In this document: positions 5,761 through 6,908 of the stretch, piece by piece | How positions within the stretch are numbered: the first letter of the stretch is position 1 | Layout: each line of letters begins with the position of its first letter | Assembly (NCBI GenBank): GCA_021162325.1 | Contig: JAGGYV010000009.1 | Coordinates: 1 to 6,908, forward strand | Direction of reading: 5' to 3' | DNA length: 6,908 nt | Source of the DNA: Desulfobacteraceae bacterium | GTDB taxonomy: Bacteria > Desulfobacterota > Desulfobacteria > Desulfobacterales > Desulfosalsimonadaceae | Notes under the pieces: model-generated | The model's database searches: none | What the model was told of the DNA's origin: nothing | The model's input: the letters and a program-made list of their open reading frames with translations, nothing else | Position numbers and translations under genes: made by a program

Positions 5761-5980
5761 AGAGGATGAAGGGGCGAGTGTCAAGAATTTATGAATTACG
5801 GGTTGATTCCTATATTTTTTTTATGGCATTTTATAGTTCCATCCCATCCATTTGTAATTGAATAATTTGTTTATTCGATAGGTTAAAGTGTTGAATCCGG
5901 TGAGTTACATAAAAATTAAAATATTTGTAAAAACAATGCTTGCATAAATATTTATTGTATGATTAATGAAGAATTTTTTC

Positions 5981-6013
5981 AATGCATGATTTTAATTTAA
6001 TGCATGATTTTAA
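5981..6013. repeat. Two direct copies of a 15-bp sequence
   Basis: AATGCATGATTTTAA occurs at 5981-5995 and again at 5999-6013 with a 3-base gap (period 18). It contains the palindrome ATGCAT. No function is evident. Confidence 0.6.
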
Positions 6014-6083
6014 ACGGTTTGTTAAAAAAATGGGTACTGCGACAGCGGTATGTATAAAAAAATAACGCGACCTAATTATAAAA

Positions 6084-6113
6084 TTGACAAATCAGTAATA
6101 AAATTGTTATTTA
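6084..6113 (+). promoter_or_regulatory. Candidate promoter for the tRNA cluster
   Basis: TTGACA at 6084-6089 is followed after 18 bp by TATTTA (6108-6113). It points toward the tRNA genes but lies about 200 bp before them, leaving a long leader. The surrounding AT-richness makes a chance -10 easy. Confidence 0.28.
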
Positions 6114-6193
6114 ATAAACTTTTAAAAAAGTGCTAAATAAATAATTTTTTAGCTTGAAATATATAATTATCGGTGTTAAAAACACGGGCTAAC

Positions 6194-6224
6194 TTAAATA
6201 ATGGATGGTGCCATTATAATTTAA
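6194..6224. repeat. Hairpin in the leader of the tRNA cluster
   Basis: ATAATGG (6198-6204) and CCATTAT (6211-6217) form a perfect 7-bp stem with a 6-base loop. It can extend through TTAA/TTAA with a 3-base bulge. No T-run follows, so it is not a standard terminator. Confidence 0.4.
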
Positions 6225-6312
6225 GGTATGGTTCCGTTATTAATTATTTGAATATAAAGCTGAACGCAGTGTGTCAGCGGAGACTGTCACCACCCCAGCT
6301 TACATGAAAAGT

Positions 6313-6388
6313 GCCAGCGTAGCTCAGTTGGTAGAGCTACTGATTTGTAATCAGTGGGTCGGGGGTTCGAGTCCCTCCGCTGGCTCCA
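6313..6388 (+). tRNA. tRNA-Thr (anticodon TGT)
   Basis: The acceptor GCCAGCG pairs with CGCTGGC, the anticodon stem-loop is CTGATTTGTAATCAG with anticodon TGT (reads ACA and other ACN codons), the T-arm has GGTTCGAGTCC, and CCA is encoded. It is the first of four clustered tRNA genes, equivalent in order to E. coli thrU. Confidence 0.97.
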
Positions 6389-6397
6389 GAATTACTC

Positions 6398-6482
6398 GGT
6401 GGGGTTCCCGAGTGGCTAAAGGGAGCAGACTGTAAATCTGCCGGCAACGCCTTCGGAGGTTCGAATCCTCCCCCCACCACCA
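6398..6482 (+). tRNA. tRNA-Tyr (anticodon GTA)
   Basis: An 85-base class II tRNA: the acceptor GGTGGGG pairs with CCCCACC, the anticodon loop is CTGTAAA with anticodon GTA, a long variable arm follows the anticodon stem, the T-arm is GGAGGTTCGAATCCTCC, and CCA is encoded. It lies 9 bases after tRNA-Thr, matching E. coli tyrU in position. Confidence 0.97.
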
Positions 6483-6534
6483 TTCTTGAGGTTGAATGTA
6501 GGAGGTTTCGGAGATCTGGAACCAAATTGACTAC

Positions 6535-6624
6535 ATGGCTAAAGCTAATCAAATTAAAATGAAAGCGGTGGGTGCTTCTGATGGTCTGTTTTGTGTGGCC
6601 TTCGATGCCGGCCTTCCTGTTTGA
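6535..6624 (+). CDS. Possible 29-codon ORF in the tRNA-Tyr/tRNA-Gly spacer
   Basis: The ORF runs from ATG at 6535 to TGA at 6622-6624; it starts MAKANQIKMKAVGASDG and ends FDAGLPV. AGGAGG at about 6500-6505 is a good Shine-Dalgarno sequence but is nearly 30 bases away, too far for normal use. The spacer would be cut out of the tRNA precursor, so translation is doubtful. I recognise no homologue. Confidence 0.15.
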   Translation: MAKANQIKMKAVGASDGLFCVAFDAGLPV

Positions 6625-6630
6625 CTTTGA

Positions 6631-6706
<76 letters not shown>

Positions 6707-6746
6707 TTGCTTGGCGGCTAAAGGGAGTCGGGGTAATGCAGGTTAA

Positions 6747-6823
6747 GCCCACGTAGCCCAGTCGGTAGAGCGCATCCTTGGTAAGGATGAGGTTCATCGG
6801 TTCGATTCCGATCGTGGGCTCCA
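6747..6823 (+). tRNA. tRNA-Thr (anticodon GGT)
   Basis: The acceptor GCCCACG pairs with CGTGGGC, the anticodon stem-loop is CATCCTTGGTAAGGATG with anticodon GGT (reads ACC and ACT), the T-arm is ATCGGTTCGATTCCGAT, and CCA is encoded. It is the last tRNA of the cluster, equivalent to E. coli thrT, which lies just before tufB. Confidence 0.97.
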
Positions 6824-6908
6824 TTATTAGAATCAAGTCGTTAATTTTATAAACTTTTTTTGTAAACATAGTGCTTGCTGGATTGCGAAAATTATTTTAT
6901 TTATGGAC
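6824..6908 (+). other. AT-rich leader, probably upstream of tuf
   Basis: No gene is seen in these last 85 bases. By analogy with thrT-tufB the elongation factor Tu gene should start beyond the window edge. The ATG at 6903 is followed by GAC and has no ribosome site, so it is not taken as the start. Confidence 0.4.

Larger units (their letters stand above)
5628..6312. other. AT-rich intergenic region between mltD and the tRNA cluster
   Basis: No gene of convincing length or composition is found on either strand. The region holds divergent regulatory DNA: two related palindromes near mltD, a 15-bp direct repeat, a possible promoter at 6084 and hairpins before tRNA-Thr. Tiny ORFs, for example ATG 6000 with 21 codons, lack ribosome sites. 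Confidence 0.7.

Noticed and set aside
6000..6065. 21-codon ORF from ATG 6000
   Set aside because: No ribosome site, very short, and its start lies inside a direct repeat.

Overview
The window looks like chromosomal DNA of a Gram-negative bacterium with moderate-to-low GC. A lipoprotein-type lytic transglycosylase (MltD) implies an outer membrane. The gene style (type I restriction subunit with a DUF3387-like end, COG2827-type GIY-YIG domain, DUF3467 protein) suggests a deltaproteobacterium, perhaps a Desulfobacterales relative. That assignment is an inference; no marker here proves it.

Left part (1-3622, mostly + strand) is accessory or defence DNA. It opens with the 3' part of hsdR, the motor/endonuclease subunit of a type I restriction-modification system. 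Its reading frame is interrupted, in frame, by a 94-codon GIY-YIG nuclease domain bounded by short inverted repeats. Next come a possible remnant 25-codon ORF, an unrecognised 147-aa gene, and a gene-free stretch with a 22-bp tandem repeat resembling the end of an IS21-family element. A compact operon follows with its own promoter and operator-like dyad: a DUF3467 protein, a small acidic antitoxin-like protein and a RelE/ParE-like toxin, closed by a strong intrinsic terminator.

Middle part (3712-5627, - strand) is housekeeping. It holds mltD, a membrane-bound lytic murein transglycosylase D with three LysM domains, and tRNA-Arg(CCT) only 5 bp downstream. The signal peptide and the body of MltD lie in different frames. 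They join exactly at a run of eight T residues (on the coding strand) that forms a classic -1 slippery heptamer, and the join would recreate a perfect lipobox. This is either an indel or sequencing error, or recoding/phase variation of lipoprotein export. Two copies of the palindrome ATTAG-N3-CTAAT lie upstream of mltD.

Right part: 5628-6312 is an AT-rich stretch without a convincing gene. It carries palindromes, a direct repeat and a possible promoter for the tRNA cluster. The cluster tRNA-Thr(TGT), tRNA-Tyr(GTA), tRNA-Gly(TCC), tRNA-Thr(GGT) has the same order as E. coli thrU-tyrU-glyT-thrT, which precedes tufB. A tuf gene (elongation factor Tu) is therefore expected just past the right edge.
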